Source: Termitomyces sp. T153 | Lineage: Eukaryota > Basidiomycota > Agaricomycetes > Agaricales > Lyophyllaceae | Reading direction: 5' to 3' | Assembly: GCA_018296165.2 (NCBI GenBank) | Contig: JACKQL020000015.1 | Location: 248,001 to 312,000, forward strand | Length of the DNA stretch: 64,000 bases | In this document: one piece after another, positions 12,404 through 24,427 of the stretch | How positions within the stretch are numbered: the first letter of the stretch is position 1 | Layout of the letters: every line of letters starts with the position of its first letter | Translations under genes and position numbers: made by a program | Notes under the pieces: model-generated | Databases searched by the model: none | Told to the model about the DNA's origin: nothing | Seen by the model: only the letters and a program-made list of their open reading frames with translations

Positions 12404-13467
12404 ATGACCAGTGTTGCAGCTGCCTTTGTTCAGCGCGGCAAAAAGGTATCTTAAAATTTGAGAATTCCTACTCGTGCTGAATGAGGATTAGATTGTCGCC
12501 ATCGGCAGGAATTATGCTGCGCATGCAAAGGAGTTGAACAACCCTACACCAAAGGAACCATTCTTCTTTCTCAAGCCCACTACAAGTTATGTGCATTCCG
12601 GTGGACGTGTGGAGATTCCACGCGGCATTGTCGCTCATCACGAAGGTCGGCGTTTCTACTAGGTCTAGTTCGCTCACTCACCCCACCTACTAGTGGAGCT
12701 TGGGCTTATTATAGGTAAAGGTGGCCGTGACATCTCTGAGGCCAATGCCGCTGCTCACATAGCGGGCTACAGTATGTCTCTCACATCTTCTCTAATTTAC
12801 TTACTAACGTGCTATGGACGAAGCTTTAGCTGTCGACATGACGGCACGTAACCTTCAAGACAAGGTTAAGAAAGCGGGCCTGCCTTGGTCTACTGCAAAA
12901 GGGTTTGATACATTTACTCCAATAGGGTATGTTTGCATTCCTCAATTATGTATGTACCTTGGGCTTGGCCTCTGCTGTCCTTCAGTGGCGTGTCACTATG
13001 TTTACCGAACTCGTTGAGTGCTAAATTCTAACTGAGTCGAATTTCAAATGGCTAGGCCCTTCATACCCAAGACTACGGTTTCGGACCCACATTCTCTTAA
13101 ACTTTCGCTCAAGGTCCGTCTCCACGCTCTAGCCTCAATGTTGCCTCGCCGAGCTTTGCCACTTAGATCAACGGTGTACTGAAACAAGATGGGATGACTT
13201 CCGATATGATATTTCGCATTCCACGGCTTATCGAGCATATCTCATCCATCATGACGCTTGAAGTAAGAGTTATGCCTGCGATTACTCCGATACTGAACCT
13301 GTTTTTAGGAGGGTGACCTTATTCTTACGGGCACTCCCGAGGGAGTAGGACAGGTCGTACCAGGTGACAAGGTCGAATGTTTATTGGCTGACGAGAATGG
13401 GAAGGAGCTTGCGACTCTTAACTTCACCACGGCTGCAAGGGAGGGCGGATACGAGTTTCAACTGTGA
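12404..13467 (+). CDS. FAHD1: FAHD1-type fumarylacetoacetate hydrolase family protein
   Basis: Seven exons (12404-12445, 12492-12645, 12694-12771, 12824-12926, 13056-13113, 13167-13262, 13309-13467) give 229 codons, close to the usual 220-230 of FAHD1. These enzymes act as acylpyruvases and oxaloacetate decarboxylases, often in mitochondria. The family signatures are all present in order: [15 protein letters not shown] near the start, the metal ligands in [12 protein letters not shown], the block [10 protein letters not shown] followed by [13 protein letters not shown], then PIGPFIPK, and near the end [19 protein letters not shown]. The start is the only ATG that leads into the first motif. 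The fourth intron (12927-13055, 129 nt) is longer than the others. No clear mitochondrial presequence is seen in the 14 residues before the domain. Confidence 0.92.
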
Positions 13468-13826
13468 TGAAAACCAACTTCATCCAAGTAGAATTTAAGA
13501 TCCAACCGCGATGAAAATAAGGCTAACAAAGGAAAAGTTATGTAAGTTCCGTAGTTATCAAATCATTTAGGTAGCTTTATGGTGACAGTGGCACTGGGCG
13601 ACAGCAAAGTATTATGTACGAATTATTACGAATAATGTGCCAAGGGCAAATTATAAGTCATGATCACGAGATATGAAAGCAGATCCGGATAATAATGTAA
13701 ATAGAACAACGGCACATTTGGTGTACCATACAACTACACAATTCGTCAATAAGCATCAACTATCCAACATGACGAGTAGCTTAGTCCTAGCTTGCTAACT
13801 GACATACTCGAGCACAAAGTCTTATG
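13468..13826. other. Convergent intergenic region
   Basis: This is 359 bp between the 3' ends of the FAHD1-type gene (+) and the PP6 subunit gene (-). It is AT-rich, which fits two 3' untranslated regions. No gene or repeat is seen. Confidence 0.6.
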
Positions 13827-16800
13827 TCAAGGGGCCTTCCCACCGAGACCGTATACATCCATCCGTGCTTCTGGCGGACTGATGCTGATCGCACGGTCCT
13901 CCTCCGAGTCGTCCGTGCCAGGATCACTAGTGAGAGTCCAACTCCCTGTTGTAGGTGTCAAGGAGCCTTCACCTTCACTCGATTCGGTGGCCGCACTTTG
14001 GAACTCTCCGAACTCTCCGAAGGAATCATCGAAGGAGTCGTCGAATGATGTGGTATAAGAGAAATCGGACGCGCCGTTGTGGGACGTCACGGCTGCGGCG
14101 TCAGAAAAGGGTCCAAAACCGTCCTGCAGAGGGGTGTGAGACTTTGCATGCGACGAAAGAAGTGTGTTGGAAAGTAATGAGAGGGAGGGAAAATCCAAGC
14201 CAATACAGGTGGAAAAGAATAACGTACGTCCATGATCGAATTGAACGGGTCCTCCACCATGGCGTGTACAGTCGCATTCGAAGGGGCAAACGAGTCCTTA
14301 ATTGTGTGAAAACATCATAAGCCGAACATCTTTCGCACAAAGACGGAGCAAAGAAGACGGTCGGGAAGGACATGGAAAGGGAAGAGAAATTGGTGGACGG
14401 AAACGCGGGAGAACTCACATCAAATCCTGATGCCCCGAGCGCCGACAGTGGCCGTCGTTCTGAAAGGGGCCGTGCTGATACAGGAGGCGCACTGAGGCTG
14501 AACGTAGATTGGGAGAGCCACCCACCCTCCTCATCGTCGTCCTCGTCATCCGATGTATTGTCACTGTCCTTGGTGTGCATCTCTTGTGCAAGGTATCGTG
14601 CAAACTGTGCATACAGAACAAATCATCAGTTCAGTGTTCAGATCAACTCAAAGACTTGAACTACGTACGTGCGGTGCCTGATCTTCCTCCGGCTCCTCCA
14701 TCATCACCGCTGGTCCAAAGTCTGCAGTGCTTTTCCTTACAGGCCGTGCATCCACTGCTCGTCTAAACTCACCACGAGGCTGTGAAAATTCCCCACCCGA
14801 CGCAGGAGAAGAGGCCGATATAGGGGAAATCACGTCCGCATCGCCTTCGTCCACCTTCCATCGCGAGAGGTTCCTCGCTGCACCAGGCGCGACGAGAGGT
14901 TTCCCGCCGCCAAGCGGTCGTGTATCCTTACGTTTTGCCTCGTGGTATCTCCCGACGACGTACTCGTCCCACCCAGGTGATGGTGCGTAGGCTATTAAAA
15001 TGAGCCGTAGCTCGGGTGGGAAATGCTCTAGCGCTGTAATCACGTCCTCTGTCATGAGTGTCAAGTGACCCATGTACCCGAATCGCGCGCCATTATTTTT
15101 TGACCTAAAGATTGCGTAAGTATGAGAAAGATAGATGGCGCAGTATTGAGGGACATACGCCTCGACATCGTTGTGCTTTTGTCCGTCGACTATCCGGTAC
15201 ATTATCCGCGCATCGCGAAAGAGAGAGATCGCGAGTTCACGGTTGTAACCAGACTCAACGGGTGCATTCAGAATTTGGTGCACGACATCATACACCGCAC
15301 CATGTAGAAAATTGTTCCAAGGAAATTCGAAAAATAGATCCTATTTCCCACCCAAATCCAAGTTAGAATCTGGGTTTCGTCGAGACATCAAAACAAGTAG
15401 AACAAACCAGAAGAGTGGAAAGAATTCCAACATCTATGAAATACTGCTTCAGTTTCTCGCCAACTGGTAGATTTTTATCGCTAATTTGAGACCCATTGAG
15501 CGTAGTTGAGCGTCTAGAGCCCTTCCTCAAATTCACCCGCGAATTTGGCGAACTATCCGAACTCTGTTCCACTTCTCTACTGTGTGTCGCAATATCTGAT
15601 ACAGGTGCCATTGATGTATTAGGAGGTGAAATTGTTGGCGATGGTTGTGGGATGGATGCATCCTTTGATGTTGACAACGGTTCAAACGAAACCATCGGCG
15701 GAGGCTCATCGTACATGGCGATCTCTTCCATAACCTCGTCGTCCGAGCTTCCGGGCTCGCCGTCGCTCATTGAGTCATCGGAGTCCATAGATATAGACAT
15801 AGTATCATGGGAGCTGGCGATTGGGAGCTCAAGTGATGGCTCGACCTCGTCAGCACTACCATCAGAATGGTGTTCGACGACCGTGCTGGTTGATAGTATT
15901 TGTGCTAGGTCTTCCAGACCAGCCAGCCCGCCGTTCAGTCGACCTTGTGAGTCGTATAGATGAGACATCTCAGCCGAACGGTTAAGCAGCGACATATTTG
16001 AACAATGGAGAAGTTCTGCAAAAAGTTCTGATATTCGCCACCGTTCCAAGGTTAAAGGCTTGATGTTGCCAACAGTCGTCGCAACGGGACCAACCTAACC
16101 ATCAAAATGAAACGGTGTGTGCAAAGAATACCGTTGAAAACTGACCATAGACCGCGGATGTAGCAAATAATGTTGTAAGCGATTCAGTATCGGTATCATC
16201 ACTTCCAGCACAGGTCCGAGGTGAACGACACCCATCCGATCGGCCATCTCTTTCATTGCCAGCTCCAGCGCCTCACGATCATCCTCATGTAACTGCTGTT
16301 GTACTTGTATGAGTCGATTGCGCAGAGTATGGAATAAATAAGGCTCGAAGAAGTCCGAATTGTTCTTTCGTATTAGCTCGATCACCATTGAGACAGAGTT
16401 CACCACAGATGATGTTTGAGAGTCAAAATTTGGAAGACAATGTGGTTTGGAATCGTCCTCATACTGTTCGTCGTTTGGCGAGGGAGCTTCAAATTCTAGT
16501 AGTATATACGACGCGAGCTTCTCGATGTTCCCCTTAAGCGCAAGTTCTCGTGCAAACCGATTAGATGCGGGGCCGTTACCTTCGCTAAGGCCTGCACCTG
16601 GTGAAGGCGTGGCCATCGAAATAATGCCTTTGATGAGGTCTGCTACAATTGTATGAACCTCGCTGGTGTGTGCGGGGGAGAGGAGCTCAATGAGACGGCC
16701 CATGAGATTTTCCGAAGACAACCACTGGAAGCCCGTATATGAAGACGTCTATCTCGGATGAGAATGACTGCTAGACGTACTTCAAGGACCCCCGCACCAC

Positions 16801-17499
16801 TTGGCTGCTCGTCGAGCTGTATGATCCTGATGATAAGATCGATCAAGGACGGAGTTTCGACGTGAACGAGAAGGCGTTCGACGACGCGCGGTTGAGAACG
16901 AATGAAGGCGAACATCTGAGCACGCGAAGCTCTGTATTCACGCGGACCGAGGAATAGGAGAAGCATTCACCTCTGCTGGCTTTTTACTTAGAAAAACTCC
17001 GTTGATTTTAGAGAAATGGGATGCCATGGTCGTCTGTGTCTTCATGTCTTCTACCGGTCTGTCCAGGACGATCTCCCAAAATGGCACGAGCAGTTGTTGC
17101 TGTTCGTTGATACTCGTCTCGACAATGGACCATATCTCACTGCACAAGACTTCAGTGGCAACATATGGATATCTAGGAATGTCATAAAAAGTTGAAAGAC
17201 GTAATGGAAAACGACGCACTTGAAACGGCCCTTGTCGTCGCCCTCGATTTGACCTGTCACATACGCAAACAGCCTCTGCAGCACATCAACCCGTTGAAAG
17301 TAGTCGATGAGCCTCGTATTTTGGGACTTGCATTCCTGTAGAAGATCGTCTTCGTCAAGAATGGCTTCTAGCTGAACGTCTTCCTTGTCCAACAGGCTGT
17401 CAATGGCCGATGCATTGTGGAAGCCAAATCTGTAGCAAAAGTACCGCAACTTAGCGGAGAGATTTTTGAGTTTTGGACTGAGAATTACCTCCAGAACAT
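13827..17499 (-). CDS. PP6/Sit4 phosphatase regulatory subunit (SAPS domain)
   Basis: Eleven exons on the minus strand (17499-17489, 17429-17220, 17172-16971, 16915-16781, 16724-16146, 16094-15408, 15340-15159, 15104-14669, 14604-14419, 14296-14228, 14123-13827) join to 997 codons. The protein is a Sit4-associated / PP6R subunit, which binds the PP2A-like phosphatase Sit4/PP6 and directs it in cell-cycle and nutrient signalling. It opens with the family hallmark MFWRFGFHNASAIDSLLD, and the first exon is only 11 nt. SAPS blocks follow: LIDYFQRVDVLQRLFAYVTG, VERLLVHVETPSLIDLI, LERWRISELFAELLHCSNM, LFFEFPWNNFLHGAVYDVV and FARYLAQEM. Between these lies an acidic, Ser-rich insert (about 15700-15850). 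The tail is acidic with the repeat SFDDSFDDSFGEFGEF. Its three 3'-most introns include two above 100 nt. Confidence 0.93.
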
Positions 17500-17951
17500 A
17501 AAGCGTAGCTTGAACGCGCGGCCACGAGATCAGAATATTGGTTACGAGAGGGATAAGATTTGTGATGGGTTGAACAGATGACGCGACCATAACTCGCCAA
17601 TTTTGGCAGACTGTGTGTGCGACTTTTTTTCAAACTGCAGTGATCCTCCTATTGTAACCTGTTATAATTATTCGGTACTTAATCTTAGCAGGCAAATCGC
17701 TCTTGTCAATCAAAGTAAAAGTAGAGTCACGGGTGCCCCTATCGTGGTCTGAGGCTCAGCTCATAGAGATTCTTTCTCTAGCGACTTTGCCTGGTTTTTG
17801 CCAGCATTCTAATGCATCCAACAGTCAGTTACTATTGCTGCTATTTTGTTCGGGCCTGAGCTCCGATGCAACTCTCTGTTTGATCACTTAATGCTGCACT
17901 CTTCAATGTTTCCGCCCAGTTCATGTAATTTTCCAAGTACCCATGAATAAT
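17500..17951. other. Intergenic region between two minus-strand genes
   Basis: This is 452 bp between the UTP21 stop and the PP6-subunit start, and it should contain the latter's promoter. A short plus-strand frame at 17703-17891 is not supported. No repeat is seen. Confidence 0.5.
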
Positions 17952-20900
17952 TTACATCGTATCACGCACAAAGCCTAATGTACCCAGTGACGAGGTGACG
18001 AGATCCAATATCCTGTGGCTCTCCTTCTTTTGTGCGGCCAAAAGCCGTTCGAGATGCTCCTGTAGTTCCTCATTCTGCGTCAACGCCTCACCATGGATGT
18101 TCAGGAACACATTCTGCATCGCTTGAACTGCCTCAAAGTCCCGATGGCTAATAAGCCGTCGTGTCAGGGCATTGATGAAAGTGGCATGGCCCTCTAATGT
18201 GACGAGGGAACGGATTTCAAGGTCGAGTGCGGCTGGTGATAGTGATTTTGCGAAGGAGAAGAACGTTTCGTCTGAGGAGCATATCAGTCAGGTGCATAAG
18301 GAAAGAAGAGAAGAATTCTGCTGACAGTCCCCATCTTTCGCGTCCGCAAGAAGCTTTTTGTAAAACGTGCTCTCCAACGTTCCACCAACCTTCTCGAGTC
18401 TTCTCGTCGACTTTTTCGTATCAGAAGTCTTTGTATCAGGTTGATCAAACCTCATCTCGACGCCAGGAAGGGTCGGCAGAAAGAATGGCGCTTTTTCAGG
18501 AGCCTTTGGTGGCTCTTTTGGTTTATTTCGTTGTTGTATGATTTCGAGATTGAGCAGAGTTTGCCAACGAGCACGAGGGAGTAATGTTAGTGTAATCAGC
18601 TCTCCATCCAGCTGTGGCGGCGTCGAGAAAACATCGACAGACGCATCATTCGTCGTCAAGGCGCTGAGCGCATTCAGAGCTGTATTTCGATATAAACCTT
18701 TAAGTAACTTGTACATTTTAGCGTTGATTACGGCTGAGCGTACCTTCATCCTCAGCGACTCCCTGCATTGATGGGAGATTGACATTTAAAAAGTCATCAT
18801 CTGTTACGGTCTGGAAGGAGACCTCAGCATATTGGGCGCGATTTGCCCTATTTCCAATGTCAACTTCATTGTAGGTCAAATGGACAAAGACGCTGTACCA
18901 TAGGAAGATGCCAACGCTATCAACATGCGCTGTCGCTAGGAAGTCATTCGTGGGTGAGAAAGATAGACTTGTAGCGATACTCGGTGTCCTGAACGCGTCG
19001 ATCAGTCGCCCGGTTGGAATATCGAAGGTTCTGATAATAGAGTCGAGAGACGTCGTCACAAGCCATCGTGAATCGGGCGAAAACGTCTGCAATTAGTCAG
19101 ACACAGTGTTAGTAAATAATCAAAGACCCACAATATCTAATATCCTTCCTCTAAATCCATCGAGCTCTCTTACAATCCGTCTTGTCTCGATATCGATGAT
19201 GCGAACAACCATGTCATCGCACACGACCGCCAATAGTCCATTATCACTGTGCAATAATATTGAAGTCACTGTTGAGGATAGAATCGACGTATGCTCGAGT
19301 TTCGTCGTCTGGAAGTCGAAGAACTAGAAATAGTGGAAGTGTATACGATTACAGGAAGACCAGATAAGAAAAAGAAAGGCATACGTTTATTGTGCCATCA
19401 AGCGTACTTGCTATAACAGTGCGATTTAGCGCGTCGGTCGCAAGGCCTGTTATACATCTTTCTTTCTTTTTCAACCCGGACAAGTGTTGCTTAGCTTCCG
19501 AAGGGCACGGTCCTACATCGAAAGTCTTACGCAGAATGCCCGATTGCATGTTCCACATGTGAATGCCACCGGTTGATGAGCTCGCTAGACCAAAATTACC
19601 ACACGCGGTAACACATACTGCCTATCAAACCCAGTTGGCCATCAAATTAGCATTGTGTTTGCATATTCAAACGAAGAACGGGAATCAATACCTTGACAGA
19701 TCCCAGAAGCGGTCGCTCCTTCGCCTTCCCTTTCACAGCATCATTAAACCCAAAATTGTGCTTCCCCAATTTCTTATTCAACATTGTCCAAGACCTTGCA
19801 AACGTTTCTTCCGAATGCGCAGTCAGAATATTGTCCCAATCCTTCGAGCGAGTGGTAGAATATGACATCGAAGTAATAGGCGGGAACTTGAGTGATGCGA
19901 GGGGGATGGAGAGCGACGTAGCTTTCTTCACCAAAGATCCTTGGGACATCTCGAAAGACCTTGAATCACGGACGACGGAAGTATAACGGAGACTACGATC
20001 TCTTGAGGCGGTGAGGAGTTGTTTGCCATCTGAGCCATAGTATCGGATAAGGTGAGGAGGTGCGTGATGGCCTGAACGGAATTTGAGGAGCCGAGGTGTT
20101 GCTGTAGGTGAATCAAATAGCCATTGCTGAAAGAAACGTACTTTATCTAGTTTTGAAACAGAAAAAAAGAGTAAAACGCACCTTGACACTGTTGTCTTCG
20201 CCAGATGTGATCAATACTGGTTGACCCGGAACCCATTCTAGTGCACTGATCGCTCCATCATGAGCACCACGGATCATGTGCAGTAAACGACCACCAGAAT
20301 TGAGGTCCCATAAAGCAAGGTGACCTGCTGAAGACGCAGACGCAAGCACGGGGTGACCATCTGTACGACTGATGAGTCTACATGGGTAGAAAGATCACAC
20401 GAGAATACACACCGCTCCTGAAACCAAGAGCCCTTATACCACCACCGTCCATAAACATCCGCATCAAGCGCTCATCAGCTCGGACATCGTACACTGATAT
20501 TTCCCCTGATGCGAAACCGATTCCAACGACGTCGACTGCAGGAGATTGAACCATAGAAGTGATTGCACAACTAGGGTCTACGGATCCTGCTTGTATGGCT
20601 TCGGATATAGATTGTAGACGATGCAGAGGGAATTTGTGGATGCAAATTCTATCTATTATTAGGAGGACAGCAGACTCAGGAAGAGAAAGAGATACATACT
20701 GGGAGCGAACGTTCCACAACTGAGTGCTTCCTTCACTACTTGATACAAGGATCTTGTTAAGGTATGTCACAGGATGGAGTATCAATGTCGCAGTAAAACC
20801 AGCCTCGAATTCGATAGTAGCGTCTAAATCTACAACAAGGGCGTGAAGATGTAAACAAGACGACAGGATATTGGGATCTCTACTTACTTCCATCTTCTGT

Positions 20901-21499
20901 ATCCCAGAGAATCATACGGCTACCGTCCTCAGTGAGAGCAAGGAGTTGCGAGCCAAAAATTGTAATGAAGGAAAGGGCTGTCCCAAGCGGGTTTGTAACT
21001 CGTAGCACCTATTCCCGATCAGCAAACGACATGATCTCAAACGCTAACGCACCTCTTTTCCTCTGATGTATTTTAGAGCATGTGGTCCGGCAGCAGCCCA
21101 AACTGCATCACCATCCATGGCAAGATTTGATATTTGTTCAGGTGCATCAGGTCCTACAAATTCGTCAGTAAAACATTAGATTCAAAAAAGTCCGAACACG
21201 TACTCACCGACGAATAACAGAGTCATTTTGCCCCCCTCCCAAAGGGCCCATGCACGTCCTAGACACGTCAATATATGTAGCCTCGGTGCCTCACTTGCTC
21301 CCTTGTACGTCCTACTTTGCAAAACAAATGGCACGTAGTTTGTGATGAGTCCAAGAGCGCGAAAAGGAACGAATAATCGTGGTTCTTTTTGGGGAAGAAG
21401 GGACTTATTACTTGAATCTGGGTCCTGTCGCTGACGTTTTCGGGGGGGTGGATTGGGAGTACAGTCGTCTACATCCATTGGAGTCTTATCACAGACCAT
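17952..21499 (-). CDS. UTP21: UTP21 / WDR36 small-subunit processome WD40 protein
   Basis: Thirteen exons on the minus strand (21499-21208, 21153-21053, 21008-20888, 20829-20700, 20648-20413, 20360-20182, 20126-19692, 19621-19385, 19323-19132, 19086-18899, 18847-18744, 18679-18326, 18271-17952) give 962 codons. UTP21 is a nucleolar scaffold of the U3 processome needed for 18S rRNA maturation. Landmarks are PFRALGLITN at the start of the first propeller, LWNVRSQ, GHLALWDLNSGGRL, FRSGHHAPP, ACGNFGLASSSTGGIHMWNM, GLLAVVCDDMVVRIIDI and FSPDSRWLVTTSLD. The C-terminal Utp21 domain begins near RWQTLLNLEIIQQRNKPKEP and ends in LGTLGFVRDTM. The last exon has no internal start and is easily missed. An alternative ATG at 21478 would shorten the protein by 7 residues. 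Confidence 0.94.
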
Positions 21500-21678
21500 G
21501 AAGGTATCAGAGAGACGCGAGCGTAGCTTGTGAGAGCTCGACGAGATGGGGGCAAAAACTTGGAAATTTAGTGCACGTGACAAGGCGCGTCGCATCCTTC
21601 GTCCTCTGACGTTGTCCGGCGATTTCCTCGGGACCCAAAAATCTCCTCTTTTTTGACCCAAATAGAATGGTTCCTAAC

Positions 21679-21858
21679 GTTTTTGGTGGTGTTGTGTGGG
21701 TTGTGTTGGTGTGTGTTTGTGGTGGGGTTGGTGTTTTTGTTGTTTTGGTGTGTTTGGTTGGTTGTTTGTTGTTTGTTTTGGGGGTGTGGGGGTGTTGTGT
21801 GGGTGGGTTTGTTTGGTGGGTGGGTGGGGTGTGGTGGTGGGTGGGTGGGTTGTGTGTG
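21679..21858. repeat. 180-bp tract of only G and T (plus strand)
   Basis: From 21679 to 21858 the plus strand contains no A and no C. Runs of three to five G alternate with T-rich stretches, for example GGGTGGGTGGGGTG, so G-quadruplex folding on this strand is possible. It lies about 180 bp upstream of the UTP21 start codon and just before the first repeat island. Long open frames across it on both strands are artefacts of the composition. Confidence 0.9.
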
Positions 21859-22049
21859 CACCCTTGTCCGTTTATACCATACAACTTGGTACAGTAGGAT
21901 AGAAAATTAGAAGGTTTAGGTGGGGGTGCGCTACACATAATCATTTGTTTCAAAAGTAAATCATATAGATTTTTCAATTCATTGCCATCAGAGTTTTATT
22001 ATGCTGATCTTCGATACTCTTTGAGGAGTTGCCTAAACATCATCTTTAC

Positions 22050-22500
22050 TTCTTCCCATGTCAAAGATATGGCCTCAAGTGTTTTTGGCCCCTGATAGAA
22101 CTTGGAAGCCCTGAAGTCCAGCTTCTGGCTTTGAATAGGAGGCTGGTCTGTCTGACAGCCATCCCCAGATTTTCACCAAGACAACTTTCCAGTGGGGAAA
22201 TCATGGATTGCAATCACCGAAGCTTGACCGTTGCGTCAAGATTTCTTTCAGTGTGGACCCGCTGTAAACTTTCTTGAAACAAGTTTGTAGCACTGATCAA
22301 AGTATCCAACCCGAAATTTGTTTCCACAGATAGACAGGCCTATGACGAATAGATTGAAAGGGCGGCCAATAAATAGCATAGCAGCATAGTCAGCAACTTG
22401 GGCCGTATTTAAAGTAGCAGAGCTTCTAGCTGGCACAGGGTCATCTTTATCACTCTTTTTGACCTCTGCAAATGCTGCGACCTGGCGGAGAAACACTTTC
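22050..22500 (-). pseudogene. FunK1-type kinase fragment
   Basis: A minus-strand frame (22496-22248) reads AFAEVKKSDKDDPVP, then TAQVADYAAMLFIGRPFNLF and VIGLSICGNKFRVGYFD. This is the N-lobe segment typical of FunK1 (fungal-type protein kinase) genes, which carry a SRPF-like and G-x-x-I/L-C-G block. Downstream sequence to about 22050 continues to resemble the domain but in a shifted frame. It is a truncated copy lying among repeats. The intact relative in this window is at 26248-28353. Confidence 0.6.
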
Positions 22501-23022
22501 CTGTCCCTGGTTATTGTAAGGGGACCAGTCCTCAGACTGTCCCACCCTCACCTAGCTTAGTTCATGGGGATTGGCACCTCTATCTAGCCAACCTATGGAC
22601 TGCCTGGCCCCTTCTTACTCCCTCACTGTCTTGGCTCCAAGGGTTAATGAGTATATCATACCTGGCACATGGTATATTATTGTCAATCATTGATCCTTCT
22701 ATTACTGGGCCCAATTAGTCAATGTTTGTAGTCATTGGCCTCTGCTTTGTCATTAGGTTGTAGTCAGCAGCCTCCAACATAGTCATAGGTACTTAGTCAT
22801 CTAGTAGCCTTGCAGTATATAGGTGGACCTGGGGATAGAATATCCCCAGTCTGGACAATAGCATTGCTTCTGGGTTTCTTCACTAGCATAACTGTAAGCT
22901 TGGCCAGTGCGGCCCCTCACCTTGTCTCACCCTCCTCCCCTGCCTCTTGTTGGTCACCTGCCACTTGCCCACCATATCTCATGCTGGCTCACTTGCCACT
23001 CACCTCTTGACTGGATGGTCAG
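22501..23022. repeat. Repeat-like spacer with an LTR-like TATA region
   Basis: This sequence has the look of an old LTR. There is a TATA-like motif (CAGTATATAGGTGG near 22813), then a C-rich stretch up to the start of the TGTCACGACC repeat. I found no second copy in the window, so its limits are unknown. Confidence 0.3.
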
Positions 23023-24175
23023 TGTCACGACCTGTTTCCTGAAACCCCGCACATCGTCCATCAAACCCCCGAACCCCCAAAAGGACCCCCAACGCTCCGC
23101 CGAACTTCCGCCCATGCCCCGCGCCTACTTCGGCTAACTCCGACGCCCCCCCGGCTAACTCCGACGGCCCCCTGGCCAACTTCGGTGCCTGCCCCGCAGC
23201 CACTGACACTTACCCTGGGCTTCCCGAACCCCGAGAACCACCCCCGCTATTCCCGATCTTCGCCACCCATCATTAACTCGACACCCTGCTTCCTCCGACC
23301 TATTCCGGAGTATCACGACAACCTTGGGGCAACCCGCATTCTCCAATGATCCCATCAATGTATCAGCGTGGCACGATCTTCGATCACAACCGACACCCGC
23401 CCACTCCGTCAAGCCCCGCCAAGCCCCGCCGCCACAGCCGACGTACCCCGAAGTCCTCTGGTAGTCAGTATATAAGTCATCGAGTAGCTCTTCGTACTCT
23501 AGTCTTGATATTGCTTAACGTTACCTATGGTCTGATTGTTTCCTTTTCGTGTTTTCGTGTTTCGTGTCCCATTCTCCTTACTCTCAGTCTCCCGGTCTTA
23601 TCTCAGTCTCCTGGTCTTATCTCAGTCTCCCGGTCTTGTCTTGTCTCCATTTCGTTATCATTCTCGTTATCGTTTTGTATCTCCACTCGAATCTACTCCT
23701 GTTCCATATCGTCTCGTCCGATGCTGTCTCGGTGACTCCGTCAAACCATTGTGCCCAAGTCTTCATCAACCTTAACGACCTCACGAACTCCGCGATTACG
23801 ATTACGAACCCCGACACTCCTTTACCAGGTCCGAACCTCACTCTTCGCTCGGTCCTGGACTCCATCAGCTCCAAATGATCTCCCATCAAACCCCAGCTCC
23901 GTCCCCATTGATCACACAGCCACCTACTCCCTTGCTTCTGCAAATCTCCCGTACGGCCTTCTGCCTGAACCCCGCCAAGACCGTCTCGTTTTCCCACGAT
24001 CCGACTTCTCCGGACCTTCCCGGATCTGTCTGGATCACATCTCCCCAGCTACCCGCGCAAGCCACCAGGGCCCGGAATGTCTTCGAGTGTTCGGTTACCA
24101 ATGCAGGGGAATCACGCCCGCCTAGTAAGGACTCGCCCAGTGCAGCTGAGCCCCCGAGGTCAGCGGAACCTGACA
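23023..24175 (+). mobile_element. LTR-like retrotransposon repeat, copy 1 (plus)
   Basis: The repeat starts with TGTCACGACC, a normal retrotransposon LTR start (TG...). It carries a TATA box (TATATAAG, 23469-23476). Downstream of this is a small tandem repeat of a 19-bp unit (CTCAGTCTCCCGGTCTTAT, three units at about 23583-23641). Related copies are 24428-25170 (minus), 49208-49585 (plus, CpG-decayed) and 49586-50664 (minus). Beyond about 24050 copies 1 and 2 still match each other but the 50-kb copy does not, so the LTR end or leader boundary is near there. Open frames across it (for example 23875-24315) have no recognised domain. It belongs to a Gypsy-type family by association with the pol at 44.6-49.2 kb. 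Confidence 0.75.
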
Positions 24176-24427
24176 GTCAGGACATGAGTGGTGGGCTTGG
24201 CTTGGAGCATCCACAGCTAACATTCCCTTACAGTTATGATGGATGCCACTTCTCCATTACCCACCTCGACGGCGCAAAGATCGGGTATCAACGATCCAGT
24301 GAAGTGACTTTCTGATTCCAAATGTTTGCTGTTCGTTATTACGAGATGACGACGGGGGGACTTTGATCCATACGTTGCAATAGTTCGGCACAGATTCTCC
24401 TAACATTTATGTTACTAGGAGGCAGTA

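Noticed and set aside
21568..21910. Long overlapping frames on both strands rich in His/Pro/Thr or Val/Trp/Gly
   Set aside because: They are produced by the G/T-only tract, which lacks stop codons in several frames. No real protein composition or splice signal supports them.
23583..23641. CRISPR-like array from the repeated 19-bp unit
   Set aside because: The units are directly adjacent with no spacers, the host is a fungus, and the repeat is part of an LTR.
23875..24315. Pro/Ser-rich frame as a host gene
   Set aside because: It lies inside a repeat found in inverted copies at 24.4 and 49.6 kb, has no domain, and is best seen as LTR or leader sequence of a retroelement.
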